From positions 1 through 44,043 of the forward strand of contig DBNK01000026.1 of the NCBI GenBank assembly GCA_002298335.1: 44,043 nucleotides of DNA, in the 5' to 3' direction. The notes under the pieces are model-generated. The model made no database searches. It had not been told where the DNA came from and saw only the letters and a list, made by a program, of their open reading frames with translations. The DNA is from Thalassolituus sp. UBA674. GTDB taxonomy: Bacteria > Pseudomonadota > Gammaproteobacteria > Pseudomonadales > Oceanobacteraceae. The position numbers and the translations under genes are program-made. Below, piece by piece: positions 17,576 to 25,812 of the stretch. Each line of letters begins with the position of its first letter. Position 1 is the stretch's first letter.

Positions 17576-18130
17576 TCAGTCATTGATGCGACGCAGCATT
17601 CTCACGAGTGTTGCGTCACGGTTGATAAAGTGGTGTTTCAGGGCAGCGGCGGCGTGCAGGGCAACCAGCCCCATCAGGCCCCAGGCCAGCCAGCGGTGGA
17701 TATCACCGGCAATGTCTTCCTGGTTGTCTCCGGTCAGTGTCGCCGGAACCGTAAACCAGCCGAATACACTGATGCCGTGGCCTTCGGCGGTGGAGATCAG
17801 ATAACCACTGACAAACAGCGCCGCCATCATCAGATACAGCATCAGGTGCGCAGCATGCCCCGCCAGATGCTCAAGACGGTTGGCCGACAAGGCCGACGGC
17901 GATGGATTGACCAGGCGCCAGACGTAGCGTGCAGCAACCACCAGCGCCAGCAGTATGCCCGCCGACTTGTGCAGATCGAGCGAGCCTTTGTACCAGGCGT
18001 CGTAATAGGTCAGCTCGACCATGTAGAGGCCAAGACCAAACATGGAAAAGACCGCCAGCGCTACCAGCCAGTGCAGCAGGATGGCCATCCAGCCATAACC
18101 TGAGGATGTGTTTTTGAGATGTGACGGCAT
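17576..18130 (-). CDS. Cytochrome b561 family membrane protein
   Basis: This 184-residue protein has four membrane helices and the His ligands expected for two b-type haems (ILLHWLVAL, LDLHKSAGI, AGHAAHLMLYLM, DIHRWLAWGLMGLVALHAAAA). It probably carries electrons between the quinone pool and the periplasm, perhaps acting together with YceI, whose gene follows 17 bases later. A clear ribosome-binding site (AAGGAG) precedes the ATG. It is transcribed divergently from a LysR-type gene, with two dyads between the starts, suggesting it is that regulator's target. Confidence 0.93.
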   Translation of the reverse strand: MPSHLKNTSSGYGWMAILLHWLVALAVFSMFGLGLYMVELTYYDAWYKGSLDLHKSAGILLALVVAARYVWRLVNPSPSALSANRLEHLAGHAAHLMLYLMMAALFVSGYLISTAEGHGISVFGWFTVPATLTGDNQEDIAGDIHRWLAWGLMGLVALHAAAALKHHFINRDATLVRMLRRIND

Positions 18131-18142
18131 GTGCTGCTCCTT

Positions 18143-18154
18143 GTTAGTACTAAC
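18143..18154. promoter_or_regulatory. 12-bp palindrome GTTAGTACTAAC before the cytochrome b561 gene
   Basis: A perfect palindrome lies 12 bases upstream of the cytochrome b561 start codon, next to its ribosome-binding site, in the divergent region shared with the LysR gene. Its position suits an operator that blocks transcription or translation initiation. Which protein binds it is unknown. Confidence 0.45.
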
Positions 18155-18202
18155 TCTAGCTCAGCCTTGTTGTGTAAAATAGCACCATTAAGTGAAAACT
18201 AT

Positions 18203-18231
18203 TGTGCATAATTGCACAGAACCTTCTGTGC
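18203..18231. promoter_or_regulatory. Overlapping dyads, likely LysR-type regulator binding region
   Basis: Two inverted repeats share a half-site: TGTGCA-TAAT-TGCACA (18203-18218) and GCACAGAA-CC-TTCTGTGC (18214-18231). This gives three alternating TGTGC/GCACA half-sites, the kind of extended site a LysR-family tetramer can occupy. It sits 30 bases before the regulator's start and about 75 bases before the divergent cytochrome b561 start. Confidence 0.55.
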
Positions 18232-18260
18232 GCGATATCTGCACTACCGGAGACAGATCT

Positions 18261-19142
18261 ATGGACCGTGATATCCGCTGGGATGATCTGAGGATAGCTC
18301 ATCAATTGGCAGTCAGTGGCAGCCTCAGCCGCGCCGGAGAGCAGCTTGGCATCAACCATTCCACCGTACTGCGATCAGTGACGCGCCTGGAAGAAGCCCT
18401 TGGCATTCCGCTCTTTATCCGCCATCAGCGCGGCTATCAGATGACTGATGCGGGTCGTCTGCTGCGGGAGACCATGCAACCCATCAGTGGTGATGTGCGC
18501 CGCCTGTGCAACACCCTGAGTACGCTGGAGAGCAGCCCCTCGGGCACGCTGCGTATTTCCACAGTGACCGACTTCTCCCCCTTTTTTGCGCCCATGCTGC
18601 ACCGCTTCCGTAAGGCGTACCCGCAGATCCGGGTACAGATTGTCGCCACCGACGACATACTTCCCCTATCCGCCGGTGAGGTTCACGTCGCAATCCGCAT
18701 CGGTGGACAACCGAAAGAACCGGACCTGATTGCCCGGCCTCTGGGACAGGTGGGTATCGGCTTCTTCTGCTCAGCTGGATACGCCGAGGAATACGGTGTG
18801 CCGGAGTCACTGTCGGAAATTAATCAGCACCTCTGGGTGCTGCCCACCGGTGAAAAAACGCGGATTCCCGGCATTGACGCCCTGATCGACCGGGTGGATC
18901 CGCAACAGGTGGCCTTTCAGAGCAACAGCTTCAATGACATCGAAGCCGCTGTGCGCTCCGGGATGGGCATAGGACCACTGAACACCCTGACGCTGTCCGG
19001 TAACCGCAGCAGTCTGCGCGAGTTGAATCTGGGACTGGATATCTCTCAGTCGGGCATGTGGTTTGTGTACCACCGGGACATGCGCCGCAGCGCCCGTGTA
19101 AGGGCACTGCAGGACTTCATGCAACGTCAGATGGCGGGATGA
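18261..19142 (+). CDS. LysR family transcriptional regulator
   Basis: Translation from the ATG at 18261 (GGAGA seven bases upstream) gives 293 residues. The first 65 hold the winged helix-turn-helix (IAHQLAVSGSLSRAGEQLGINHSTVLRSVTRLEEALGIPLF) and the rest is the two-lobed effector domain (GTLRISTVTDFSPFFAPMLHRF onward). A longer frame upstream runs through the operator dyads and is not a plausible coding start. It is divergent from the cytochrome b561-yceI operon, which it likely controls. The effector is unknown. Confidence 0.93.
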   Translation: MDRDIRWDDLRIAHQLAVSGSLSRAGEQLGINHSTVLRSVTRLEEALGIPLFIRHQRGYQMTDAGRLLRETMQPISGDVRRLCNTLSTLESSPSGTLRISTVTDFSPFFAPMLHRFRKAYPQIRVQIVATDDILPLSAGEVHVAIRIGGQPKEPDLIARPLGQVGIGFFCSAGYAEEYGVPESLSEINQHLWVLPTGEKTRIPGIDALIDRVDPQQVAFQSNSFNDIEAAVRSGMGIGPLNTLTLSGNRSSLRELNLGLDISQSGMWFVYHRDMRRSARVRALQDFMQRQMAG

Positions 19143-19156
19143 GGTGTGTGCGTCAT

Positions 19157-19723
19157 TCAGTTAACGGTAACGGCTGAGCGCTGACCGTTGCGCTGAGCCT
19201 GAGGGCGGGCCTCAGCCAGACGGGCCAGCAGCCCGCTGAAGCCGCTGTTCTGTGGCAGGCGCCGGAACAGCGACGTTGCCTGAAGCTCGGTTTCCAGGTC
19301 TGTAACCTGAGCGACGGATTCTCTACAGAAGGTGTGCAGAATCAGACAGATCAGGGTCAGATCGGCATTGAACAGAGGTGCGCCCTGCTGATCCAGACAG
19401 ATATCATTTGCTGCTTCCAGCATACGGAAGACCCGGTAGGCCGATCCGGCAACCGCGGCGGATGAGTTGCCCTGTGCGTCATCCTGCTGCTCAAGCAGAT
19501 CAAGCATGCCAGAGAACGCATGCTCCAGTCCCAGACGGCGGGCATTCTGCAAAGCACCACTCAGCAGGCATGGCAGCATTTCAAACTGCGAGCTGATGTA
19601 GTCGCGACACTTTTCCTGAGGGGATTCCCACCAGTCCGAACGCAGCAGAGCGAAACGGCTGGCGTGGCGGTTAATCAGGGGATTCAGACGTTCAAGGACG
19701 TTGCACTGCTCAGATAAAAACAA
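19157..19723 (-). CDS. Hypothetical protein, predicted helical
   Basis: This 188-residue protein starts with a TTG codon that has AAGAGG six bases upstream. It has no signal peptide or membrane helix and looks all-helical (PCLLSGALQNARRLGLEHAF, MLDLLEQQDDAQGNSSAA, LTLICLILHTFCRESVAQV). I recognise no family. It stands alone, convergent with the LysR gene by 14 bases and divergent from the SCO1-like gene. Composition resembles the surrounding chromosome. Confidence 0.7.
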   Translation of the reverse strand: MFLSEQCNVLERLNPLINRHASRFALLRSDWWESPQEKCRDYISSQFEMLPCLLSGALQNARRLGLEHAFSGMLDLLEQQDDAQGNSSAAVAGSAYRVFRMLEAANDICLDQQGAPLFNADLTLICLILHTFCRESVAQVTDLETELQATSLFRRLPQNSGFSGLLARLAEARPQAQRNGQRSAVTVN

Positions 19724-19985
19724 GAAAAACCTCTTAAAAACAATAAGTTATGCTTTATTTTCTGTTTACATCTTCAAGTATAGTAAAGATTGACGGATTT
19801 ACAGGAAATCTCACAAAAAAGGTTACCTTGTGTTTCAGAACGGTCAGAAACCCGGCTTCACTGCAAGGGAAAGTGCGTCAGAAACCAGACGAAAACCTCA
19901 GAACAGGGCAGAGCTTTGTCAGCGACTGTTAACCGGGTGCAGAAATTTGGCAGAATGCAGCAGACACGCTTTTCAGGACACGACT

Positions 19986-20603
19986 TTGAAATACGCACTT
20001 GCTCTTACCCTGCTGTTGGTTCTGGCCTTTGGAGCCGGACTGGCCAGCGCACCACCCTCCGCCCGCAGCGTGCTGCAGCACAGCGACGGCGTGGCGGTCT
20101 TCAACGGGCCAACCCTGCCCGCACTGGAGTTTGTCGATGAGAACGGCGACAGCGCCAACACCCGTGACCTGCAGGGCCGCTGGACGCTGGTGTTTTTCGG
20201 CTACACCTTCTGCCCGGATGTCTGCCCCATGACTCTGCTGCAGCTGAGCCAGTTATGGAAACAGCTGTCCGACGAGCAGACCCGCCAGCTGACCGCCCTG
20301 CTGGTCAGTGTTGATCCGCAGCGCGATACCCCGGCGGCACTGAAGCCATACATGAATTACTTCAATCCTGAATTCCGGGCGTTTACCGGAAACCCGGAGA
20401 ACATGCAGACCCTGACCGGTGTGCTGAATGCGTTTTACGCCCGGGTGGAGCGCCCGGACACCGGCGATTACCTGATGGATCACAGCGCCAACCTGATACT
20501 CATCGATCCCCAGGGGCGGTACCGCGGTTACATAGAACCGCCGTTTACGCCTGTGCGGATGAAGCCTCTGGTTACTGCGCTGCTGAACGGCGGGGCAGAC
20601 TGA
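19986..20603 (+). CDS. SCO1/SenC family copper-binding thioredoxin-like protein
   Basis: I place the start at a TTG (19986) with AGGA seven bases upstream, giving 205 residues that begin with a membrane anchor (KYALALTLLLVLAFGAGLAS). A longer frame from 19830 exists but adds a hydrophilic stretch before the anchor. The thioredoxin-like domain carries the copper site: Cys76 and Cys80 in FCPDVCPM and His166 in YLMDHSAN. SCO proteins deliver copper to the CuA centre of cytochrome oxidase or act as thiol reductases. No oxidase genes lie nearby. The 3' end overlaps the convergent znuB by about 32 bases. Confidence 0.92.
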   Translation: MKYALALTLLLVLAFGAGLASAPPSARSVLQHSDGVAVFNGPTLPALEFVDENGDSANTRDLQGRWTLVFFGYTFCPDVCPMTLLQLSQLWKQLSDEQTRQLTALLVSVDPQRDTPAALKPYMNYFNPEFRAFTGNPENMQTLTGVLNAFYARVERPDTGDYLMDHSANLILIDPQGRYRGYIEPPFTPVRMKPLVTALLNGGAD

Positions 20604-21363
20604 GCAGGAACAACAGCAGCGCCGATACCACGATGCTCGGACCGGCTGGCGTATCCCAACGGAACGACGCCATCACACCCAACAGCACCGCCAGCACCCC
20701 GCTGGCTGCGGCCAGCAGGGTCATCTGCCCCGGAGTCCGGGCAAAAGCCCGGGCGGTAGCGGCCGGAATAATCAGCATGGCACTGATCAGCAGAATACCG
20801 ACGACTTTCATTGCCAGCGCCACGGTACAGGCCAGCAGAATGGTCAGCAGCAGCTCAAGCGCTGCCACCGGCCTGCCTTCGATGCGTGCCAGCTCCGGGC
20901 TGACCGTCACCGCCAGCAGATCGGTCCAGAATACCCGCAGTAACACCAGCGTCAGTGTGGTACTCAGCAGCAGCCACAGCACATGCCACTGATCGATCGC
21001 CAGCAGGTCGCCGAACAGGTAGGCGTTCAGATCAACACGGATATCGCCGGTCAGGCTCAGCAGCACCAGCCCCACGGCCAGGGTGCCGTGCGAGACAATG
21101 CCCAGCAGAGTATCGGTGGCCAGCCCGGAGGTTCTCTGCAGGGGCAATAAAAGTACCGCCAGCACCAGTGACCCGGCCACCAGCGCCAGCGTCGGATCGA
21201 GATCTGTCATCACACCGAAGGTAATGCCCAGCAAGGCGCCGTGCGCTAAGGTATCGCCGAAAAATGCCATGCGCTTCCACACTACAAAACTGCCCAGAGG
21301 ACCGGCCGACATAGCCAGCAGAACCCCGGCGAGCAGAGGCAGTAACCACCAGCTGTCAGTCAT
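20572..21363 (-). CDS. znuB: Zinc ABC transporter permease ZnuB
   Basis: Starting from the ATG at 21363 the protein has 263 residues and eight or so membrane helices, with the family signatures SAGPLGSFVVWKRMAFFGDTLAHGALLG and GILLISAMLIIPAATARAFARTP. It forms the channel for high-affinity zinc import across the inner membrane. The start lies inside the end of znuC (8-base overlap), so the genes are translated together. It is the last gene of the zur-znuC-znuB operon. Confidence 0.94.
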   Translation of the reverse strand: MTDSWWLLPLLAGVLLAMSAGPLGSFVVWKRMAFFGDTLAHGALLGITFGVMTDLDPTLALVAGSLVLAVLLLPLQRTSGLATDTLLGIVSHGTLAVGLVLLSLTGDIRVDLNAYLFGDLLAIDQWHVLWLLLSTTLTLVLLRVFWTDLLAVTVSPELARIEGRPVAALELLLTILLACTVALAMKVVGILLISAMLIIPAATARAFARTPGQMTLLAAASGVLAVLLGVMASFRWDTPAGPSIVVSALLLFLLSLPRRSAAQ

Positions 21364-22117
21364 GTTTGTGTGCTCCGGCGGCGGTGTCTGTGTGATCACA
21401 GCAGCTGTGATCGTGGTCGTGATGGTGCACATAGGGTGCGAATACCGGCTGCTGATCCTTGCCAAACAACTGCAGGTAGGCCGGATCAGCCGTCACGGAA
21501 TCCGGATGTCCGGAACAGCAGATATGGCCGTTCAGGCACAGCACTTCGTCCGTGGCCGACATCACCAGATGCAGGTCGTGCGAGATCATCAGCACCGCAC
21601 AGCCGAGTTCATCGCGCAGTTCCGGAATCAGGGCATACAGCTCCGCCTGCCCCTGTACATCCACCCCCTGCACCGGTTCATCCAGCACCAGCAGCTCAGG
21701 ATTGCGCAGCAGCGCCCGTGCCAGCAGTACCCGTTGCCATTCGCCACCAGAGAGTGAGTGCACACTCTGCTCCGCCAGAGACTGAATACTCAGACGCTGC
21801 AGCCAGTGATCAATGGCATTGAAATCAGCGCCTTTGGCCAGCTGCAGAAAACCGCGTACGGTCAGCGGCATACGCCGGTCAAGCTGCAGCTTCTGCGGCA
21901 TATAGCCGATGCGCAGCCCCGGGCGGCGCTCAATACGTCCGGCCTGAGGTGTCAGCAACCCCAGCAGAACGCGGATCAGAGAGGATTTACCCGTACCATT
22001 CGGGCCAATAATGGTCATGATCTGACCGGGTCTGAGCGTCAGTGAGATATGGTCGAGGACCTTGCGGTCGCGGTAAGACAGCTCAATCCCTGTCGCCTGT
22101 AATAAAGGAGAGGTCAT
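21356..22117 (-). CDS. znuC: Zinc ABC transporter ATP-binding protein ZnuC with His-rich tail
   Basis: This ABC ATPase has Walker A GPNGTGKSS, signature LSGGEWQRV, Walker B LLVLDEP and the H-loop ISHDLH. It powers zinc import with ZnuB and ZnuA. The C-terminus ends in a tail with about eight histidines and two cysteines (VHHHDHDHSCCDH and HKHD), a likely zinc-binding or sensing appendage. I prefer the ATG at 22117 because it overlaps the zur stop as ATGA; an ATG at 22132 in the same frame is also possible. Confidence 0.94.
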   Translation of the reverse strand: MTSPLLQATGIELSYRDRKVLDHISLTLRPGQIMTIIGPNGTGKSSLIRVLLGLLTPQAGRIERRPGLRIGYMPQKLQLDRRMPLTVRGFLQLAKGADFNAIDHWLQRLSIQSLAEQSVHSLSGGEWQRVLLARALLRNPELLVLDEPVQGVDVQGQAELYALIPELRDELGCAVLMISHDLHLVMSATDEVLCLNGHICCSGHPDSVTADPAYLQLFGKDQQPVFAPYVHHHDHDHSCCDHTDTAAGAHKHD

Positions 22118-22584
22118 GGTTTCAGACGGCATACGCCACAGAGTCCTGTCAGTTCGTAACTGCTGCTGGCCACCTGCACACCCATGACCTGCTCCAGCTC
22201 TGCGGAAAAAGCCTGAAGTCTGGCCGCCGGTAGCTCAGCAGCGTTGCCACAGTCAGTACAGATGAAAAAACCGGTCGGATGCTGACCTCCCGGGTGATCA
22301 CAGCCAATAAACGCATTAAGCGAACTGATGCGGTGAATCAGCCCGATCTCCAGCAGGAAATCGAGCGCCCGGTACACCGTTGGCGGGGCCGAGTTGAAAC
22401 CGTCGGCCGCCAGTTGCGGCAGGAGTTCATAAGCGCCGGTGGGCTTATGGTTCTGCCATACCAGCTCCAGAACCCGGCGTCGTACCGGTGTCAGGCGGAC
22501 GCCCTGCTGCTCGCAGACCGTCTGAGCACGCTGAATGGCGGTCCTGATGCAGTGATCATGATTGTGCGGATGAAGATTGGCCAT
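22114..22584 (-). CDS. zur: Zinc uptake regulator Zur (Fur family)
   Basis: This 156-residue Fur-family repressor has an N-terminal winged helix (GVRLTPVRRRVLELVWQNHKPTGAYELL, PPTVYRALDFLLEIGLIHRI). The dimerisation domain carries the two Cys pairs for structural zinc (CTDC and CGVC) and the FIGCDHPGGQH zinc-binding segment. It is the first gene of zur-znuC-znuB and is divergent from znuA across a candidate Zur box, so zinc-loaded Zur should repress both sides. The start has no strong ribosome-binding site. Confidence 0.95.
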   Translation of the reverse strand: MANLHPHNHDHCIRTAIQRAQTVCEQQGVRLTPVRRRVLELVWQNHKPTGAYELLPQLAADGFNSAPPTVYRALDFLLEIGLIHRISSLNAFIGCDHPGGQHPTGFFICTDCGNAAELPAARLQAFSAELEQVMGVQVASSSYELTGLCGVCRLKP

Positions 22585-22597
22585 GAGAAATGACGGA

Positions 22598-22622
22598 GAA
22601 TTAGGTTATAATGTTGCAATTC
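22598..22622. promoter_or_regulatory. Candidate Zur box between zur and znuA
   Basis: The core GTTATAATGTTGC (22605-22617) matches the gammaproteobacterial Zur core GTTATANTATAAC at most positions and is framed by GAATT and AATTC arms. It contains a perfect TATAAT, so a repressor bound here would cover a -10 element of the znuA promoter. Confidence 0.65.
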
Positions 22623-22630
22623 TACGGTAA

Positions 22631-23497
22631 ATGAACCGCGTTACAATGAAAAAACTCCGTATCCTGCTGCTGATCACACTGTCTCTCAGCGTCAGTGCAG
22701 TACAGGCATCCGACGATAAACTCCAGGTACTGGCCACCATTCACCCTCTGGCCCTACTCGCGGCCTCGGTCGTCCCGGCTGAGCAACTGCAGGTGCTGCT
22801 GCCCCCGACTATCGACCCGCATCACTTCGCCCTGAAGCCGTCCGATATCGATCAGCTGCAGGAAGCCGACATCATCCTCTGGGGTGGCCCGCTGGCAGAG
22901 CCCTACCTCACCGGTTTTGTGCGCCGCTGGCCGGAGAAAAACTGGATTGATATCTCTTCCTTTGCCAGCGCAGACCAGCCGGTGAATGCCCACTACTGGC
23001 TGTCTGTGCCTGTCATGACAGCCACCCAGGAATCACTGGCCGAGGCGCTGGGCAGCTCCGCCGGTGACTTTGCCGACACCATGGACAAAGCCCGGCAGCA
23101 GATTGATGCGCTGCTCACGCCGTTGCGCGAACGTGGATTTCTGGTGTATCACCGTGCCTACGATCACTGGGTGAGTGAGAACCACCTCAATCAGCTGGGT
23201 AGTTTCACCATCAATCCGGAGCAGAAACCCGGCCTGAAAACCCTGAGCACCCTGCGCGGCCTGATTCAGGAAGGCTCCGTGACCTGCATCTTTTATGAAC
23301 CCGGCGTGTCCGCAGAGATGATCCGCGGCTTTACGGGCGATCATCCGGTACGTCTGCTGGAGCTGGACCCGATGGGAGCCGACATCAGTCTGATCCCGGA
23401 TGGCTACCCCTACTTTATGACGGAACTGGCGCGCCGCGCGGCTTCCTGCCTCAGTGGTACAGATACCACATCCCTTCACACCGGCGGCAAGGGATAA
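22631..23497 (+). CDS. znuA: Zinc ABC transporter substrate-binding protein ZnuA
   Basis: This 288-residue periplasmic protein has a signal peptide (cleavage near VQA-SD) and the cluster A-I metal-binding fold: ATIHPLALL, PTIDPHHFALKPSD, the central YHRAYDHW and the C-terminal ELDPMG supply the zinc ligands. The His-rich loop common in ZnuA is missing here, while ZnuC carries a His-rich tail instead. A second ATG at 22646 (MKKLRILL) gives a tidier signal peptide and may be the real start. It is transcribed alone, divergent from zur. Confidence 0.93.
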   Translation: MNRVTMKKLRILLLITLSLSVSAVQASDDKLQVLATIHPLALLAASVVPAEQLQVLLPPTIDPHHFALKPSDIDQLQEADIILWGGPLAEPYLTGFVRRWPEKNWIDISSFASADQPVNAHYWLSVPVMTATQESLAEALGSSAGDFADTMDKARQQIDALLTPLRERGFLVYHRAYDHWVSENHLNQLGSFTINPEQKPGLKTLSTLRGLIQEGSVTCIFYEPGVSAEMIRGFTGDHPVRLLELDPMGADISLIPDGYPYFMTELARRAASCLSGTDTTSLHTGGKG

Positions 23498-23600
23498 TCC
23501 TTCCCTGAGCGTCCCGCCCGGGAAACCTGCATTCCGCTGCCGATAGCACCCCGGCGCCCTGCCCGATAGAATAGGCGCGAATAAAAAACTGGAGACTCCC

Positions 23601-24965
23601 ATGTCACTTGCGGTCGTTACCCTCGCCGCGGGCAAAGGCTCACGAATGAAGTCTGCGCGCCCGAAAGTTCTGCACACTCTGGCCGGACAGCCCATGCTCG
23701 GGCATGTGCTGGATACCGCCATGTCCCTCAGCGGCGCAGAACAGCATGTGGTGATCGGGCATGGGGCGGATCTGATCCGCGAAGCCTTCGGTGCAACGCC
23801 AGTGAACTGGGCTGTGCAGTCTGAGCAGAAAGGAACGGGCCATGCCGTCGCCCAGGCACTGCCCGCCATCAGTGACGACAGTGTCGTGCTGGTGCTGTAC
23901 GGCGACGTCCCGCTGATCCGCCGCGACACCCTGCTGCCGCTGGTCGCCGCCGCCCGGGCAGGTAACCTCGGCCTGCTCACTGTGACCCTGCCCGACCCGG
24001 GTGGTTATGGCCGCATCGTCCGTGATGCCTCTGGCGACGTTCAGGCCATCGTCGAACATAAAGATGCCAGCCAGGCGCAGCGCCAGATCCGGGAAGTGAA
24101 TACCGGCATCCTCGCCGCACCGGCAGCACGCCTGAAACACTGGCTGCCACAGCTGTCGGCGGATAACGCTCAGGGTGAATACTACCTTACGGATGTGATC
24201 GCTATGGCCGTCGCTGACGGCCTGCAGATCGTCACCCACCAGCCGGACAGCGCCGCTGAAGTTGAGGGTGTCAACGACCGCCTGCAGCTGGCGCGTCTGG
24301 AGCGCATTTACCAGCGCCAGCTGGCAGATGAGCTGATGCGTAACGGGGTTGCCCTGATGGACCCTGAGCGGCTGGATATCCGCGGCAGCCTCAGAGTGGG
24401 CGACAACGTTTCTATCGATGTCGGCTGTGTGTTTGAGGGCGAAGTGACTCTGGGTAATAACGTCCGGATCGGTCCTTACAACCTGATCCGTAACAGCCGT
24501 ATCGGCGACGGGGTAGAGATCGAAAGTTTCTGCCACATAGAGCAGGCCGATGTCGCCAGCGCCTGTCACCTCGGTCCCTACGCACGCCTGCGTCCGGGGG
24601 CTGAACTGGCCTCAGGAGCGCGGGTTGGCAACTTCTGTGAAATTAAAAAGTCACAGATCGGAGAAGGCGCCAAGGTCAACCATCTGTCGTATATCGGCGA
24701 TGCCAGCGTTGGTGCCAACGCCAACATAGGAGCAGGTACCATTACCTGTAATTACGATGGCGTGAATAAATCCCGTACTGAAATCGGTGCCGGTGCCTTT
24801 ATCGGGTCCAACTCGGCGCTGGTCGCCCCCGTCACCATAGGCACAGATGCGACGGTAGGTGCCGGTTCTGTGATCACCCGCCCGGTGGCGGACGGTGAAC
24901 TGGCTGTCGGCCGGGGCAAACAGCGCAATATCAGTGGCTGGAACCGTCCGGTCAAAAAAGACTGA
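23601..24965 (+). CDS. glmU: Bifunctional UDP-GlcNAc pyrophosphorylase / glucosamine-1-phosphate acetyltransferase
   Basis: This 454-residue enzyme makes UDP-N-acetylglucosamine for peptidoglycan and LPS. The N-terminal uridyltransferase has LAAGKGSRMKSARPKVLH, YGDVPLI and the EVEGVNDR element. The C-terminal left-handed beta-helix (hexapeptide repeats from about residue 250) has the acetyltransferase motifs ARLRPGAEL and NYDGVNKSRTEIG. GGAGA precedes the ATG, and a TAGAAT -10-like element lies at 23567. It is not next to atp genes or glmS as in Escherichia coli. Confidence 0.97.
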   Translation: MSLAVVTLAAGKGSRMKSARPKVLHTLAGQPMLGHVLDTAMSLSGAEQHVVIGHGADLIREAFGATPVNWAVQSEQKGTGHAVAQALPAISDDSVVLVLYGDVPLIRRDTLLPLVAAARAGNLGLLTVTLPDPGGYGRIVRDASGDVQAIVEHKDASQAQRQIREVNTGILAAPAARLKHWLPQLSADNAQGEYYLTDVIAMAVADGLQIVTHQPDSAAEVEGVNDRLQLARLERIYQRQLADELMRNGVALMDPERLDIRGSLRVGDNVSIDVGCVFEGEVTLGNNVRIGPYNLIRNSRIGDGVEIESFCHIEQADVASACHLGPYARLRPGAELASGARVGNFCEIKKSQIGEGAKVNHLSYIGDASVGANANIGAGTITCNYDGVNKSRTEIGAGAFIGSNSALVAPVTIGTDATVGAGSVITRPVADGELAVGRGKQRNISGWNRPVKKD

Positions 24966-25018
24966 ACACAGCACTGACTGAGCGGCCCGGCATGACAAGC
25001 TCCGTCTGCGGGGCTATT

Positions 25019-25033
25019 GTAAATGTCAGTACA
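25019..25033 (+). promoter_or_regulatory. Candidate CpxR box GTAAA-N5-GTACA
   Basis: The sequence GTAAATGTCAGTACA differs from the CpxR consensus GTAAA-N5-GTAAA at one base. It lies 58 bases upstream of the response-regulator start, which points to autoregulation of the pair that follows. Confidence 0.55.
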
Positions 25034-25091
25034 GAATAAAAATGCTGGATAACAGTGCCACCGGGGTCTCCCGGTCACGACAGGAGCCGTT

Positions 25092-25775
25092 ATGAATATT
25101 CTGATTGTCGATGACGATACAGAACTGTGCAGTCTGCTGCAGCGCTATCTGGAACGCGAGCTGTTCCGTGTGAAGACGGTCCACAATGCCGACGATGGAC
25201 TGAAAGAAGCCCTCAGCGGCCTGTATCAGGGCGTCATTCTGGATGTCATGCTGCCCGGCGGCAGCGGTATTGAGATTCTGCGTCAGATCCGCAGCCGCAG
25301 CGAAATCCCGGTGATTATGCTGACGGCAAAAGGCGATGAAGCCAATCGTATTGAAGGGCTGGAAATCGGCGCCGATGACTATGTGCCCAAGCCCTGCAAC
25401 CCGCGTGAGCTGTCAGCGCGTCTGCGTGCCATTCTGCGCCGCGGCCGCTCTGCCGATGTCACGGCGGCCAAGCTGGAAGTGGATGATCTGGTCATTGACT
25501 TCGAAACCCATAAGGTCGCCCGTAATGGCGAAGAGCTGGACCTGACCGCCACCGAGTTCAATATCCTCGGTGTGCTGGTGCGGGAGATCGGCAAGGTCAT
25601 CGACAAAAACCGTCTGGCCGAGCAGTCGATGCAGCGTTCCCTGACCCTGTTCGACCGCAGTCTGGATATGCACCTGAGCAACCTGCGTAAAAAGCTCGGT
25701 AATGCACCGGATGGCAATCCGCGCATCAAGACCATCCGTGGCGTGGGTTATATGTACATGACGGCGGATGCCTGA
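25092..25775 (+). CDS. cpxR: OmpR-family response regulator, CpxR-like
   Basis: This 227-residue regulator has a receiver domain with acidic residues DDD at 7-9, phospho-acceptor Asp51 in VILDVMLPG, Thr78 and Lys100. A C-terminal winged helix follows (EELDLTATEFNILGVLVREIGKVI, RSLDMHLSNLRKKLG, IRGVGYMY). The linker and output domain resemble CpxR. A candidate CpxR box precedes the gene and the cognate kinase gene follows after 37 bases. GGAG lies seven bases before the ATG. The Cpx assignment rests on similarity and the box, so the symbol is tentative. Confidence 0.9.
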   Translation: MNILIVDDDTELCSLLQRYLERELFRVKTVHNADDGLKEALSGLYQGVILDVMLPGGSGIEILRQIRSRSEIPVIMLTAKGDEANRIEGLEIGADDYVPKPCNPRELSARLRAILRRGRSADVTAAKLEVDDLVIDFETHKVARNGEELDLTATEFNILGVLVREIGKVIDKNRLAEQSMQRSLTLFDRSLDMHLSNLRKKLGNAPDGNPRIKTIRGVGYMYMTADA

Positions 25776-25812
25776 ACCGAACTGAAACCTGACAAGCGGG
25801 ACCTGTGCAGCC

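Noticed and set aside
18192..18260. Earlier start for the LysR gene
   Set aside because: The extra 23 codons run through the divergent operator dyads and a GGAGA site sits properly before the ATG at 18261.
19830..19985. Earlier start for the SCO1-like gene
   Set aside because: It would place a 52-residue hydrophilic stretch before the membrane anchor; the TTG at 19986 has a fitting AGGA site.
23033..24569. Two minus-strand open frames antisense to znuA and glmU
   Set aside because: Both real genes show complete family motifs on the plus strand; the antisense products are low-complexity shadows.
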